Assembly (NCBI RefSeq): GCF_014062315.1
Contig: NZ_JACGLT010000001.1
Location: 310,001-374,000 of the forward strand
DNA from: Gelidibacter maritimus
GTDB lineage: Bacteria; Bacteroidota; Bacteroidia; Flavobacteriales; Flavobacteriaceae
Direction of reading: 5' to 3'
Length of the DNA: 64,000 bases
In this document: one piece after another, positions 35,866 to 47,500 of the stretch
How positions within the stretch are numbered: the first letter of the stretch is position 1
How the letters are laid out: each line of letters begins with the position of its first letter
Notes under the pieces: model-generated
Told to the model about the DNA's origin: nothing
The model's input: the letters and a program-made list of their open reading frames with translations, nothing else
The model's database searches: none
Program-made: the position numbers and the translations under genes

Positions 35866-37390
35866 TTTAGACCAAATATTAGAGGATACCTTTCTGGAGA
35901 TAAGCGACAGTAAGCAAAATTATGATCCTGCAATTCAATTTAGTGAAAAGGGTATTGTAAAGAATGTTTCTGCAGGCATTGCTACTGTAACGGGATTGCC
36001 GGGAACAGGCTTTGAAGAATTATTGGAGTTTCCTAATAATTTATACGGCATGGCTTTTAATCTTGATGAAGATGAAATAGGCGTGGTGCTTTTGGGCAGG
36101 AACGATCAACTCCAAGCTGGTGATCCTGTTTTAAGAACCCATCGGGTTGCGGATGTGCCTGTGGGTGAGGATCTTATTGGGAGGGTTATTGATTCGCTCG
36201 GAAATCCGATGGACGATAAAGGACCCATTTCATCCCAATACCGATACCCAATTGAACGACCTGCACCGCCAATTATGAGTCGCGAGGCGGTAAATGAGCC
36301 TTTGCAAACCGGAATTAAGGTTATTGATGCCATCATTCCCATTGGGCGGGGCCAACGCGAATTGATCCTTGGCGATCGGCAAACAGGAAAAACCTCTATT
36401 GCCGTTGATACCATTCTCAACCAACACGATAAAAATGTACTGTGTGTGTACTGCGCCATCGGACAACGTACCGCAGCGGTGGCCACAGTAATTTCTGAAC
36501 TGCAAGAGAAAGGCGCCATGGCGTATACCGTGGTTGTATTTTCGGAAGGCAACAGTTCACCTGGGCTTCAATATTTAACGCCCTATGCAGCCACAAGCAT
36601 TGCTGAGTACTTTATGGAACAAGGGCGCGATGTTTTAATCGTTTATGACGATCTTACGAAGCATGCGCGGGCATACCGTGAACTTTCACTTTTATTGCGT
36701 CGACCGCCAGGAAGGGAAGCTTTTCCCGGCGATATCTTTTACATCCATTCCCGACTTCTGGAACGGTCAACCCATCTCAATGAAGCCAATGGTGGTGGTT
36801 CTTTAACGGCATTGCCCATTATTGAAACACAAGCGCAGGATATCTCGGCATATATCCCCACAAACATCATTTCAATTACCGATGGACAGATTTATTTATC
36901 GCCAAAATTATTCGAATTGGGTTTGCTTCCGGCCGTAGATATCGGAAAATCAGTGTCTCGGGTTGGCGGTAAGGCACAGTTAAGAGCCTATCGGAAAATT
37001 GCTGGGAATTTGAAACTTGCCTACGCCCAATCTGAGGAATTGGAAACCTTCTCACGTTTTGGAACCCGTTTGGATGCCGATACCCAAAAAATGATTGAGC
37101 GAGGAAAGCGAATTCGGATGATTTTTAAACAACCTGAAATGGAACCCGTTTCAGTGCCAGAGCAACTCTTGGTTTTGATGGCCCTTATTCATGGGGTTTT
37201 TGATGATGTTCCACTTGATAAAATTACAATGGCAGAAAATCTGATCAAAAGGAAATCGGCCCAACTACCTGATGAGGTATTGAGACGCATTTTTGCCTCA
37301 GAACCATTGGAGGAGGCAGAGGAAGCTGCTATCGTCGCACTGGCAAAGGATGCCATTGCAAGTATCCCTGAACGCGAGGCTCATGAGTGA
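35852..37390 (+). CDS. atpA: N-ATPase alpha subunit
   Basis: A 512-residue nucleotide-binding F1 subunit overlapping atpF by 14 bp. Walker A is GDRQTGKTS near residue 172. Further motifs are [59 protein letters not shown] and the Arg-finger region SVSRVGG. Together with beta it forms the F1 head. Confidence 0.95.
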   Translation: MRSTDLDQILEDTFLEISDSKQNYDPAIQFSEKGIVKNVSAGIATVTGLPGTGFEELLEFPNNLYGMAFNLDEDEIGVVLLGRNDQLQAGDPVLRTHRVADVPVGEDLIGRVIDSLGNPMDDKGPISSQYRYPIERPAPPIMSREAVNEPLQTGIKVIDAIIPIGRGQRELILGDRQTGKTSIAVDTILNQHDKNVLCVYCAIGQRTAAVATVISELQEKGAMAYTVVVFSEGNSSPGLQYLTPYAATSIAEYFMEQGRDVLIVYDDLTKHARAYRELSLLLRRPPGREAFPGDIFYIHSRLLERSTHLNEANGGGSLTALPIIETQAQDISAYIPTNIISITDGQIYLSPKLFELGLLPAVDIGKSVSRVGGKAQLRAYRKIAGNLKLAYAQSEELETFSRFGTRLDADTQKMIERGKRIRMIFKQPEMEPVSVPEQLLVLMALIHGVFDDVPLDKITMAENLIKRKSAQLPDEVLRRIFASEPLEEAEEAAIVALAKDAIASIPEREAHE

Positions 37391-38264
37391 TACATTAATC
37401 AACTTACAAAGACGACAAAAAAGTGCGGGCGACATGGGATCGGTGGTTAGAACGATGAAAGCTATGGCCACTTCCAATATCACCCAATATGAAATGTCAG
37501 TAGACTCTTTACAGGCTTATTATCGCACCATATCCCTTGGAATCCACGCCTGTTTTAAAAAGGAAAGGATTTCGTTGATTGCGGATCATCACGACAATAA
37601 AAATGCCAAATCTGTGGCCATTATCTTTGGATCAGACCAGGGACTGGTTGGACGCTTCAACGATACCATAAGTTCCTATGCGCAAGATCTCATAAAAGAG
37701 CTTCCTGGACAAACGGAAGTCTGGGTCGTTGGCGAAAGAGTGTACGCCTTGCTTTTGGATGGAAAATTCTCCCCTACAAAACGTTTTGCGGTTCCAAATT
37801 CGGTCACCGCAATCACGCCTTTGGTCAACCAAATTTTAATTAAAAGTGAAGCCTATCGACAGAAAGATCAGTTTTACAGCTTTTATATTTTTCACAATAC
37901 GCCAACGGAAGGCGCCAATTACCGACCAGAAAGTCAACAATTATTTCCGCCTGATAAAAAGTGGGAGGCGGAGATAGCCAATATGGAATGGCCATCGCAA
38001 AATGTACCGCAAGTAATTGGAGACATTGAAAACACCTTGCGTACGCTAATCAGAGAATACCTCTTTGTTTCGTTGTATAAAGCCAGTGCAGAATCTTTGG
38101 CCGCCGAGAACGCCAGTAGATTGGAGGCCATGGAACGTGCCGAAAAAAATATTGATGAGATGTTGGAAGATTTAAAACGCGGTTACAACCGTCTGAGACA
38201 AAGTACTATTGATGAAGAGCTTTTTGATGTTATTGCAGGGTTTGAGGCACTGAAGGAAAAGTGA
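37383..38264 (+). CDS. atpG: N-ATPase gamma subunit
   Basis: A 293-residue central-shaft protein starting at the ATG at 37383, which overlaps the atpA end by 8 bp. The N-terminal helix [25 protein letters not shown] and the C-terminal helix [22 protein letters not shown] form the coiled coil that turns inside alpha3beta3. The middle domain begins [14 protein letters not shown]. It is the last gene of the operon. Longer in-frame starts upstream lie within atpA and are rejected. Confidence 0.92.
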   Translation: MSDTLINLQRRQKSAGDMGSVVRTMKAMATSNITQYEMSVDSLQAYYRTISLGIHACFKKERISLIADHHDNKNAKSVAIIFGSDQGLVGRFNDTISSYAQDLIKELPGQTEVWVVGERVYALLLDGKFSPTKRFAVPNSVTAITPLVNQILIKSEAYRQKDQFYSFYIFHNTPTEGANYRPESQQLFPPDKKWEAEIANMEWPSQNVPQVIGDIENTLRTLIREYLFVSLYKASAESLAAENASRLEAMERAEKNIDEMLEDLKRGYNRLRQSTIDEELFDVIAGFEALKEK

Positions 38265-38309
38265 TCTGAGACCAGCTATTTTTGATTTTTGCTTAAACAC
38301 TAACGATAA

Positions 38310-38340
38310 CAAAAAATGCCGCCCATACGGGTCGGGCGGG
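38310..38340 (-). terminator. Leftward terminator after the universal stress gene
   Basis: On the minus strand the stem CCGCCC / GGGCGG (38339-38334, 38324-38319) is followed by CATTTTTTG, so it ends transcripts of the stress gene at 38461. It may also slow readthrough from atpG. Confidence 0.7.
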
Positions 38341-38460
38341 TTGTTCATATTTTCCATCCGCCGCGACAGATACAAAATAATCGCAGCGTCATAAAACGAA
38401 AAGACAACCTCGTTTTCTGTATGATATCATAAAATTAAATTGGCATAAGCGGTAATTGGG

Positions 38461-39321
38461 TTAAAGATGAAATTTGCCATAATTTTTGGCGTTAAAACTC
38501 ATTATAGGAATTTTTCCGTAGGATTTCATTTTTTTCAAGAGATTTCGGTAAAACAGATCCGCTGCTAGGCTTGTGTTTTCACGCTCAAGCATTCCAATGA
38601 TGTCGGCATTGGTTTTTTTATAGTATGTTTTTAATTCATTGAAAATATCATCCGAATATAAAATCTCCAATGCTACATTGTCATATTTTACATGTTTATC
38701 AATTTTCTCTTTCCTTTCTGTTTGCTCTACGTCAAATACCGTTTTTTCCGAAGGACAAATATGCACAACTTTGATTTTCGCTTCAAGAGGCTTGGCAATT
38801 GTTGCCAATTTACAAAGGGCGTCAAGATCTTCTTGTTGAAAATCTGAAGCGTACACAATAGTTTTTATTGGAGTGTAAGTGCTGTCTTCTGGAATGGTCA
38901 ATACAGGATAAGGTGCTTTTTCAACCAACCCTCTTGCCGTACTGCCCATAATCAAACGTCGTAATGTACTTGTACTATTCATTCCGGTGATAATCAATAG
39001 GGACTGAAGTTCCTCGGCCTTAGAAATAATACCATCAACCGCCGACTTATCCATAATGGCTTCAACCGATATGTTGTTCGTTTCTAAATTACCGCCGAGA
39101 TGCTCCTTGCAAAAGGCCTCAAGTTTCTCATTGTGTTTCTCATATGTATCTTGTTCACGATTTGGGAACGGAATTCTGGCTCTGGTTTGCATAGCTGATG
39201 GACTTTCAAACACGTGAATCACCCATAATTTTGCGTTTAGGCCTACACTCATCTGATGGGCATATTTTAATGCAGCAATAGAGCTTTCTGAATAATCAGT
39301 GGCGTATAAAATAGACTTCAT
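38461..39321 (-). CDS. Tandem universal stress protein (UspA-type)
   Basis: A 286-residue protein with two Usp domains. The first begins MKSILYATDYSESSIAALKYA and has the nucleotide-loop motif GMNSTSTLRRLIMGSTARGLVEKAPYPVLTI. The second begins IKTIVYASDFQQED at about residue 150 but lacks a clear G-rich loop, so probably only the first domain binds ATP. It is monocistronic. Its promoter has a perfect -7 element and an FNR-like box, as known for universal stress genes induced by low oxygen in other bacteria. Confidence 0.9.
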   Translation of the reverse strand: MKSILYATDYSESSIAALKYAHQMSVGLNAKLWVIHVFESPSAMQTRARIPFPNREQDTYEKHNEKLEAFCKEHLGGNLETNNISVEAIMDKSAVDGIISKAEELQSLLIITGMNSTSTLRRLIMGSTARGLVEKAPYPVLTIPEDSTYTPIKTIVYASDFQQEDLDALCKLATIAKPLEAKIKVVHICPSEKTVFDVEQTERKEKIDKHVKYDNVALEILYSDDIFNELKTYYKKTNADIIGMLERENTSLAADLFYRNLLKKMKSYGKIPIMSFNAKNYGKFHL

Positions 39322-39918
39322 TTTACCTACAGTTTTAATTATAAGTCAAATTTATGAAATGAACCATCAAAATAAAATGACATAAATCATCTTGTTTAAA
39401 TTAATGATACTGAGCCTTAAACGTTTCGGTAGCTTTTTATAATATGGAGACGACAGTAAAAATAAATTTCCTTTTGAACATTACAAGGTTTTTTGTGTCA
39501 ATGAATCAGCTACACATCACCACAAACATCTGGCTCTTAATTTAATGTGTATATGCGGATTTTTAAAAAGTCTGGCGATGGATATAATGCATGTAGTTTT
39601 CTCTAAATTGAAAGTCTAAAGTTTTTCTATTGTCGTTTTTTACTAGTAAATTCCATGTTTCTTATCATTTATGATGGATGTAATAAGTGAAAAGTTAATA
39701 ACCGAGTTAAAGTTAGGAATGCCGTAATATTTTCAAAATAAAATATTTACGAGGCGATTGGGCAATTTTCAATTTAGAAAATAGATGCTTGCCATAGAGT
39801 TTCAATCAATTCTCTACTTTATATGCGAAACGGTCTTGATGCTTTATCAAACAACAATGATGTCTAAATAAGAATACTATATACAACAGACTCTTGGTCT
39901 CAACATAAAAACAGATAT
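39322..39918. other. Divergent intergenic region usp / saccharopine dehydrogenase-like
   Basis: About 597 bp without a gene. It holds the usp promoter at the left end and the 15-bp palindrome TTGAT-N5-ATCAA at 39836-39850 near the right end. Confidence 0.5.
39347..39389 (-). promoter_or_regulatory. usp promoter with FNR-like box TGACATAAATCA
   Basis: The box lies at 39378-39389 (centre 39383.5). The minus strand has a perfect -7 element TAAATTTG at 39354 to 39347, exactly 36.5 bp from the centre and 26 bp before the start codon. Confidence 0.78.
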
Positions 39919-40992
39919 ATGATAGATAAAATAGGTGTTCTCGGATTAGGGAAGGTGGGTAGTCTTGTGGCTACTCTATTAAGTTCGAAATATGAAGTGG
40001 AAGGTATGGATCGGAATCAACCAGATGAAACATTTCCTTTTAAAATTGTAAAAGGCGATGTTTCCAAAGACGAAACGATTCGCGAGTTTCTTAAAAACAA
40101 ACAAGCGGTAGTGTCTTGTCTGCCTTATTTTCTCAATATAGATATTGCCCGGACAGCTGCCGATATGGGTGTGCATTACTTTGATTTAACTGAGGATGTG
40201 CCCACCTTGAATGCCATTATAGAATTATCAAAAGAAAGTAAAGCTGTAATGGCACCACAATGTGGTTTGGCACCTGGATTTATCGGGATTTTGGGCGCCG
40301 GACTGTATTCTCAATTCTCTGAATTTCGGTCGGTTAAGTTGAGGGTTGGCGCATTGCCCCTGCATCCTATGGGACAATTGGGCTACAGTTTTACCTGGAG
40401 TGCTGAAGGAGTGATCAATGAATACCTTAATGACGCTGAAGTCATTCATAATAGTCAGCGTAAAATGGTGAGCTCCCTTGATGACGTGGAGTCAATCAAT
40501 ATTAACGGACGTCAGTACGAAGCTTTTTCTACTTCTGGCGGATTGGGAACCATGTGCGAAACCTTAGAGGGTACCGTGGATACGCTAAATTATAAAACCA
40601 TGAGGTACCCAGGACATCGGGACGCCATGAAATTATTACTTTATGATCTGCAATTGAAAAACGATCGGAAACTGGCAAAAGATATTCTAAACAATGCCTT
40701 GCCTTTGGTTGATGAAGATATCGTCCTGGTTTATGCCGCCGTGGAGGGAAAGATAGATGGTGATTTGAGAAGAAAAGAATTCAGCGAGTCCTATCGTAAA
40801 ATATCGCTGGATGGTAAAGATTGGCGCGCCATAAGTTGGACAACAGCTTGCAGCATCTCGGCGGTGGTGGATCTTGTTTCTGAAGGCAAATTAAAAAACA
40901 AAGGGTTTATAAAACAAGAAGAGATTCCATTAGAAATGTTTCTAAAATCACATTTCGGTGCCATGTATGAAACTTATAAAGACCCAAAATAA
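39919..40992 (+). CDS. Saccharopine dehydrogenase-family oxidoreductase
   Basis: A 357-residue enzyme. It has an N-terminal Rossmann fold GVLGLGKVGSLVATLL, then the strand VVSCLPYFLNIDIARTAADMGVHYFDLTED and the catalytic-region motif APQCGLAPGFIGILGAGL. The C-terminal substrate domain contains GGLGTMCETLEG and TMRYPGHRDAMKLLLYDL. It is related to saccharopine reductase and to lysine-ketoglutarate reductase/SDH. Whether it acts in lysine degradation or another amino acid route is not shown. The xth gene follows after 52 bp. Confidence 0.85.
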   Translation: MIDKIGVLGLGKVGSLVATLLSSKYEVEGMDRNQPDETFPFKIVKGDVSKDETIREFLKNKQAVVSCLPYFLNIDIARTAADMGVHYFDLTEDVPTLNAIIELSKESKAVMAPQCGLAPGFIGILGAGLYSQFSEFRSVKLRVGALPLHPMGQLGYSFTWSAEGVINEYLNDAEVIHNSQRKMVSSLDDVESININGRQYEAFSTSGGLGTMCETLEGTVDTLNYKTMRYPGHRDAMKLLLYDLQLKNDRKLAKDILNNALPLVDEDIVLVYAAVEGKIDGDLRRKEFSESYRKISLDGKDWRAISWTTACSISAVVDLVSEGKLKNKGFIKQEEIPLEMFLKSHFGAMYETYKDPK

Positions 40993-41044
40993 TATAATAT
41001 TTAAGCTCTAAACAGGCTTTTGATCATTAAAAAAAATATAACTG

Positions 41045-41809
41045 ATGAAATTAATTTCATGGAATATTAATGGCATAAGAGCCATAACAAAAAAAGACTT
41101 CTTTGAGGATTTCTCAAAAATGGATCCAGATGTACTCTGTCTTCAAGAAACAAAGGCGCAAGATGGCGAAGTGGAAAAAGCTTTATTACAGTTGAGCACA
41201 TACCACCAGTATTACAATTCTGCCGAGAGAAAGGGCTATTCGGGTGTTGCATTACTTTCAAAGAAAAAACCGCTGACCGTTACTTATGATATGGGCGTTG
41301 AAGCGCATGACCAAGAAGGAAGAATAATTTGTGCGGAGTTTGATGCCTTCTATTTGGTCAATGTCTACGTTCCGAATTCTGGCCAAGGATTGGTCAGGTT
41401 GGATTACAGGCAGCAATGGGATACCGATTTTCGGAATTATCTATCGAATTTGAAAGCTAGCAAACCTGTTATTCTTTGTGGCGATTTAAACGTAGCGCAT
41501 CAGGCCATCGACCTCAAAAACGATAAAGCCAATTATAATAAATCCGCTGGATACACACAGGTTGAGATAGACGGAATGGATTTACTTCTTGATACTGGGT
41601 TTACCGATTCGTGGCGACATTTTCATCCGGATACCGAGGCGTATACGTATTGGAGTTACCGATTTAAAGCGCGTGAGCGTAATACAGGATGGCGACTTGA
41701 TTATTTTCTGGTCAGTAATTCCTTAATGGACAAGGTAAAGAACGTCGAAATATTATCCGAATACCATGGTTCAGACCACTGCCCAATTCAGATTGAACTT
41801 GATGTTTAA
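41045..41809 (+). CDS. xth: Exodeoxyribonuclease III / AP endonuclease
   Basis: A 254-residue EEP-fold nuclease. It has SWNINGIRA (metal), LQETKAQ (Glu), the catalytic Asn/Asp in GDLNVAHQAIDL, the DNA-binding YRFKARERNTGWRLDYFLVS and the terminal SDHCPI. The product cleaves abasic sites and degrades 3' ends in base excision repair. It is in the same direction as the dehydrogenase gene and may be cotranscribed. Confidence 0.94.
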   Translation: MKLISWNINGIRAITKKDFFEDFSKMDPDVLCLQETKAQDGEVEKALLQLSTYHQYYNSAERKGYSGVALLSKKKPLTVTYDMGVEAHDQEGRIICAEFDAFYLVNVYVPNSGQGLVRLDYRQQWDTDFRNYLSNLKASKPVILCGDLNVAHQAIDLKNDKANYNKSAGYTQVEIDGMDLLLDTGFTDSWRHFHPDTEAYTYWSYRFKARERNTGWRLDYFLVSNSLMDKVKNVEILSEYHGSDHCPIQIELDV

Positions 41810-42000
41810 ATAGGATAATATATTAATTTCTGAAGAACATAATATTTGCATATTTCTGCAGCTATGTCCAGGAATGTATCTATTATCTTTTGAAAGTTCA
41901 GCCCCATATGATGCTATAATGGTCAAAGCATCAATTAGTTGGTCGGTTTATTGATTCTCGCACATATCGCCTAGAATATTTAATACATCTTATAACCGAC

Positions 42001-42043
42001 TGATCTTGGTCATTGCAAAACTTGAAATAAATGGTTAAGTTAA
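42001..42043 (+). promoter_or_regulatory. rtcB promoter with FNR-like box TGATCTTGGTCA
   Basis: The box lies at 42001-42012 (centre 42006.5). At the expected place 36.5 bp downstream lies TAAGTTAA (42036-42043), a partial match to TAnnTTTG. The rtcB start is 43 bp further on. Confidence 0.6.
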
Positions 42044-42086
42044 AGTATCATTTAAATATACGAATCCTCTAAAAATCAAAAAAGAT

Positions 42087-43247
42087 ATGAAAGCAGTCAT
42101 CACTACGGAGAAGATACCAGTAAAATTATGGTTGGAAGAAGAGCAGATAGAAGAAGGTGCCTTAGATCAGGCGCGCGACCTTGCCAATCTCCCTTTTGCT
42201 TATAGTCATATTGCCATTATGCCCGATACCCATTTAGGATACGGGATGCCTATTGGTGCTATTTTGGCCACCAAGGGAGCCGTGGTTCCAAATGCCGTTG
42301 GCGTAGATATTGGATGTGGAATGTGTTCTCTACGAACCAACCTGACCGACATAGAGAGCTCTGATTTAAAAGAAATCATGACCATTATAAGAAAGACCGT
42401 TCCCGTAGGCTTTAACCGCCATGAAGACCGTCAGGATGAATCTTGGATGCCCGAGAAAAAGGGCAATTTGCCTATTGTGGAGCAGGAATATAAAAATGCG
42501 CTTTATCAGATTGGTACCTTAGGTGGAGGCAACCATTTTATTGAAATACAAAAAGGGTCAGATGGTTATATTTGGATCATGATCCATTCGGGGTCTAGAA
42601 ATATTGGTTTTACCGTGGCCAACCACTATAACACTATCGCTAAAGAGAAAAACGAAACCTCGAAGCATCAAGTTCCGAAAGACTTAGCGTCAATTCCTGA
42701 AGATTCTGAGTATTTTGACTTGTATTGGGATGAAATGAACTATTGTATTGACTTTGCCTTGGCCAATCGCAAATTGATGATGGAGCGGACAAAATTGGCG
42801 TTTAAGGAAATTATTCCAGAGGTGGAATTTTCACATTTCATCAATAAACCCCATAATTTCGCGGCTTTGGAGGAACATTTTGGAGAGGAGGTCATTGTGC
42901 ATCGTAAAGGCGCCACCCGTGCCAGGAAAGACGAGTGGGGGATGATTCCTGGATCACAAGGGACGCATTCATTTCTCGTAAAGGGGAAGGGGAACGCAGA
43001 ATCTTTTGAATCGTGCTCTCACGGTGCAGGACGCGTGATGAGTAGAGCAGCGGCCCGTAGAAACCTAGATTTAAAAGAAGAACGAAAATTTCTTACAGAT
43101 CAAGGTATTTTACATGCCATCCGCCACAAAGGCGATTTGGACGAAGCGCCAAGTTCTTATAAAGACATTAATGAGGTCATGGCAAACCAAGAGGCTTTGG
43201 TGGACGTACAAATTAAATTGCAGCCATTGGCAGTCATTAAGGGGTAA
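42087..43247 (+). CDS. rtcB: RtcB-type RNA ligase
   Basis: A 386-residue protein of the RtcB family. Metal and nucleotide sites are visible in VDIGCGMCSLR (Cys near residue 78), GTLGGGNHFIEIQ and HSGSRNIGF. RKGATRARKDEWGMIPGSQGTHSFLVKGKGN and SHGAGRVMSRAAARR contain the His that is guanylylated. RtcB joins 2',3'-cyclic phosphate or 3'-phosphate RNA ends to 5'-OH ends. It is shorter than RtcB of archaea, as is common for the stress-linked bacterial type. No archease or RtcA gene is adjacent. The FNR-like promoter ties it to the stress set. Confidence 0.93.
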   Translation: MKAVITTEKIPVKLWLEEEQIEEGALDQARDLANLPFAYSHIAIMPDTHLGYGMPIGAILATKGAVVPNAVGVDIGCGMCSLRTNLTDIESSDLKEIMTIIRKTVPVGFNRHEDRQDESWMPEKKGNLPIVEQEYKNALYQIGTLGGGNHFIEIQKGSDGYIWIMIHSGSRNIGFTVANHYNTIAKEKNETSKHQVPKDLASIPEDSEYFDLYWDEMNYCIDFALANRKLMMERTKLAFKEIIPEVEFSHFINKPHNFAALEEHFGEEVIVHRKGATRARKDEWGMIPGSQGTHSFLVKGKGNAESFESCSHGAGRVMSRAAARRNLDLKEERKFLTDQGILHAIRHKGDLDEAPSSYKDINEVMANQEALVDVQIKLQPLAVIKG

Positions 43248-43499
43248 AAAATATCGTTCAAGCTCCTAAACTTAATGCTGTCAATTGTTTTGAATAGTAG
43301 CAGGACGATGCAAAATCCGTAAAGTATATTAAAGTTGCAATGAGCTAAAATGATATATAAAAAGCCAAATTGAACGACCTTTCTTGTATGCTTAAGGCGA
43401 CCTCTGAAACCAGTCAAAATGTAGCGTGCTGTTAATCATTTGATTAGAGGTTGGGCTCAGGTTATGAAGCTCTCTCGGAAAACATTTTCAACAACACGC

Positions 43500-44570
43500 T
43501 CATCCGAACATTACAATATGTTCTAAGGTTTTTTTGTCTTCTATAATTATTTCTCTCCTTACACCAAACCTTATCAGCCCTTCTTCACTAAATTGGGTGA
43601 GCATGCGTATTGCCGTTTCAGTTGCCGTGCCTATGAGACCTGCAAAATCTTCTCTTGCTATACTGATGCCCTCAACGTCATTATTGATTAAAATGCGTTG
43701 TTCATGAATGTCCAATAGTGCTTTTGCCGTACGCTGCCTAACTGTGGCATAGGCAACATTGACCATGAGCTCTTGAACATCAACCAGATTATTGGAAAGT
43801 AAACTCATGAATTTATTGGCTACAACAGTGTTTTCTTTTATGAGTGAGGTAAAGTCCAATTTCGGAATTTCAAAAAGTACGGCATCTTCAAGTACAGCAG
43901 CCGATTCAATATAGGTGCCATGGTCAGAGAGTAGCGATAATTGCCCAACAAAGTGACCCGGCCCACAGAGACCAGTCACAAACTCCTTCCCTTTTTCAGT
44001 GGTTTTAAAGGTCTTGACAACACCACTTTCTACGAAGTATAGTGTGTTTGCTGAATCACCTTCCATAAAAATCAAATCTTTATTAGTGTAGGTGATGGGT
44101 TTATAATCTTTAGATAAATGTTCTAAATCCAAATAAGTGGAAGCCGCTTCAATAAATTGGGAAACTCCAGCAATAGATCTTGAAAACTTTCTTTTTAGGA
44201 AATCGTGTCTTTTTAATCGGCTTTGAATGGCCTCCAATAATTCCTTTTCAGTAAAGGGTTTGGTCAAATAATCATCTGCCCCCAAATTCATACCTTTACG
44301 CATGTCAATTTTTTCAGTTTTGGCAGTCAAGAAAATAAATGGAATGCTGGAGGTCTGGGCATTTTTATTTAATTCTTCCAGTACGTCATAACCATCCAAT
44401 TCCGGCATCATAATATCACATACAATCACATCTGGCATAAGTTGTTTTGCATGTTCAATACCCACTTTTCCGTTTTCGGCAGAGGCAACCTCATAGCCTT
44501 CGAGTTCTAAAATATCGGCGGTATTTTCCCGGACATCTTGATTGTCTTCTATAAGTAATATTTTTATCAT
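43500..44570 (-). CDS. Response regulator with Crp-type output (REC-cNMP-HTH)
   Basis: A 356-residue protein. Residues 1-120 form a receiver domain (acidic pocket E8/D9, phospho-acceptor Asp52 in VCDIMMPELDG, Lys in DYLTKPF). Residues about 150-270 form a cyclic-nucleotide-type beta roll (FMEGDSANTLYFVESGVVKTF, GHFVGQLSLL). Residues about 280-356 form a Crp winged helix with recognition helix TATETAIRML. The Glu and Arg that read TGA half sites in Crp and FNR are kept, in contrast to the Crp protein at 11193. Its start overlaps the kinase stop by 4 bp. It is a candidate binder of the TGAY-N4-RTCA boxes nearby (inference). Confidence 0.9.
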   Translation of the reverse strand: MIKILLIEDNQDVRENTADILELEGYEVASAENGKVGIEHAKQLMPDVIVCDIMMPELDGYDVLEELNKNAQTSSIPFIFLTAKTEKIDMRKGMNLGADDYLTKPFTEKELLEAIQSRLKRHDFLKRKFSRSIAGVSQFIEAASTYLDLEHLSKDYKPITYTNKDLIFMEGDSANTLYFVESGVVKTFKTTEKGKEFVTGLCGPGHFVGQLSLLSDHGTYIESAAVLEDAVLFEIPKLDFTSLIKENTVVANKFMSLLSNNLVDVQELMVNVAYATVRQRTAKALLDIHEQRILINNDVEGISIAREDFAGLIGTATETAIRMLTQFSEEGLIRFGVRREIIIEDKKTLEHIVMFG

Positions 44571-47500
44571 TTTTTTATCTGTATTGGGAACACAACCGTA
44601 AAGGTGGTGCCTTTATTTAGTTCGCTTTTAAATGTTATGTGGCCACCCATTAGTTCTGTATAGTGTTTCGCAATATTTAATCCCAGGCCGGTACCTTCAA
44701 TATTAACTGCATTTTTCGCCCTGAAAAAACGCCCAAATAAATATTTATGTTCGTTCTGCGGAATGCCGATGCCTTGATCGGAAATTGCTATCACAACAGT
44801 GTTGTTGTTATCTGATATTTTAAAATCGATGGTGGAAGCTTCAGGTGAATATTTTGACGCATTCGATAAGAGATTGTTAAGAATGTGATTTAATAGTTTC
44901 ACATCAAGATTTACAAACAATTTGGCATTGACACTACCAATAGAAATGGTCTGGTTTTTTTTTAAATTGATATTGGTTTCTTGAACCATTTTTTTACAAT
45001 AGGCAATTAAATCAAACCGTTTCATTATGGGCATAACTTTACCTTCATCCATTTTGCTCAAGGAGAGAAAATCGTTCAGGATTACCGTCAGATTGTTGAC
45101 ATTTCTTTCTATCCGAGCTAAATACTTTGCTCTTTTTTCGGCCATACCCTCTTCGTTTTGCTTTCCTATTAAAATAGCTGAAGTGAGAATAGCGCTCAAT
45201 GGGGTTCTAAATTCGTGGGAGGCCAGCGACACAAAACGCGATTTCAGATCATTTAATTCCTGCTCTGATTTTAAGGCATTTTGAATGCTAAACTCAATTT
45301 CCTTTTGCTTGGAAATATCGTTGTAAACATGTAAAGCACTATTAATTCTATTGTTTTTATCAATTAAAGGTGCAGTGTTTACCGCAAAGTACCTGTCATT
45401 ATAATTGACCTCAAACGTAAGGTGTTCTCCAGAAAGTGTTTTCTGAATACTTTCTTTGATGCGTTCTTTTCGTTGGTTGGAAAAAGCTGAAATATCATCA
45501 ATGAACATGCCCTCTTGATAAAATTGCTTCAATCCTAATTGGTCTAAGGCGTCACCTTTAGCAAATAGGATTTCTGATTGGTCGTTCATAACGGCAACAA
45601 AACCATTCGGGAAATTTTCAGCTATTTTTGACGCTATATTTTTACTTTTAACAGCCTCATTCTCGGCCCGGTTGGTGATGCGAATTTGATCTTCAAGACT
45701 GACATTGGATTCTGATAACTTTTGCACGGTTTCCATGACTTCCTGAGTACGCTCTTGAACTTTTTGTTCCAGGTCTTTGGCGTATTTCTCAAGCTGAAGT
45801 CTGTTTTCTTCAATGGTATTAGTGTTCTTACGGCTTTCAATAGCAATACTTGCAAGATGGGTCATATCTAAAAGTATCTTTTTCTCTTCCTCTAATGGCG
45901 TTTTACTGCTGTTGTTATATATGGAAATCGTGCCTAATACTTCTTCGGTGGAGGAGAGTATAGGAAATGACCAACACGATTTTAATCCATTTTTAGACGC
46001 AATTTCTTTAAAACCCTCCCAAAGCGCATTGGTTTGGATATCCGAAACTATGGTTTCTTTTTTTGAAAATGCAGTGGTCCCACAAGAACAAGCATTTGGG
46101 CCAATTTTAAGGCCGTTAAGCGAAGCTGATAAAGCTTGTGGTAAATTAGGTGCAGCCAGTTCATATAGCGTTTCTGCCTCTGGCTCCAACAAAAAGATAG
46201 AAGCTATACTGTCTTTAAAATGGGTTTCAAGAACTTTAACAATTTCGTTGCCAATGGTTTTTATGGGGTTGTCCTGAACAATTAATTCCAATATTTTTCT
46301 GACCTTATCTTTAAGGTAAGCCTCATTTATTTTATTGGTGACGTCATTTTGTACGCTGATAAAGTGCGTGAGTTTGTTGTCGTCATTATGCACTGGAGTT
46401 ATGGTAATGTCATTCCAAAACATGCTGCCATCCTTCCTATAATTGCGTATATGAGTCTTGCAGGCTTTCCCGTTGAAAATTGCATTTTCAATGCGTTCAA
46501 TCTCTTTTATATCCCGAGCATCACTCCTTAAAAACAGAAGGTTATTTTCTAAAATGTCCTCACGAGAAAATCCCGTCATTTTCTCAAATGCCGTATTGCA
46601 ATAAATAATGGGGTGGTGTGGTTGCTGCGCATCGGCAATCAGGATGCTATTTCCGGCAGAAGCCAGAGCATTATTTTGTATGGTCAGTAAGGCATCTTGA
46701 TGTAGTTTTTCTGTGACGTCCCTAACAATGGTGAGAAGTCTGTCATTGCTCATGGGTACGACGCGGGCCTCAAAATGTTCAACCCCATTATCTTGAGTGC
46801 TGATTTCTGTAACCTGCATTTTCCCAGATGCGATGGCCTTTTTATGGGAAGATTTAATTTTTTGATACACATCTAAAGGCAGAACTTCTTTCATATTCAA
46901 ACCGATAAAGTTTTCTGGCTGAATGGAAAGTTTTTCGGGACTGTTGGCATACCAATCAAGGTACACCCCCTGATGGTCTTGAATAAACATGACATCTGGA
47001 TTGGCCTTCAATAAGGCCTTTGTTTTTGATTCGCTCCGGCGCAATTCCAGTTCAGTTTCTTTTTGCAAGGTGATATCGGTTATAATACCTTCCAATATGA
47101 AGCCCTTATTGTGATCGTCATAGATACCAGTGCCTTTTTCCCAAACATATTTTATGCGGCCATCTTTATGATGAATGCGATATTCTACACTATAGGACGT
47201 TTTCTGCTTTATAGCAGATTGAATGTCCTCCCAGACTGCATCACGTTCGGCTTCCAGAATGAGCTTTCCATAACTGACTTTATGATTTAAAAAATCGGCA
47301 ATAGAATAGCCGGTAATTTCCAAACAACCTTCGCTGACATAATCCATTTCATAAGCTTTAGTGTTTATGCAGCGAAACACCATTCCTTTTAAATTATTTA
47401 TTAAAGCATCGAATTTTCGGTTGCTTTCAATGAGCTCGGCATTCGTTCTTTTAATGATGTTCAGGTCGTTTTTTTCTTGTTCGGCAGCTTGAAAGAAAAT

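Noticed and set aside
39836-39850. TTGAT-N5-ATCAA palindrome before the saccharopine dehydrogenase-like gene as an FNR box
   Set aside because: Spacing between half sites is 5 instead of 4, and no TAnnTT element lies at the fixed distance. It could be a site for another protein.
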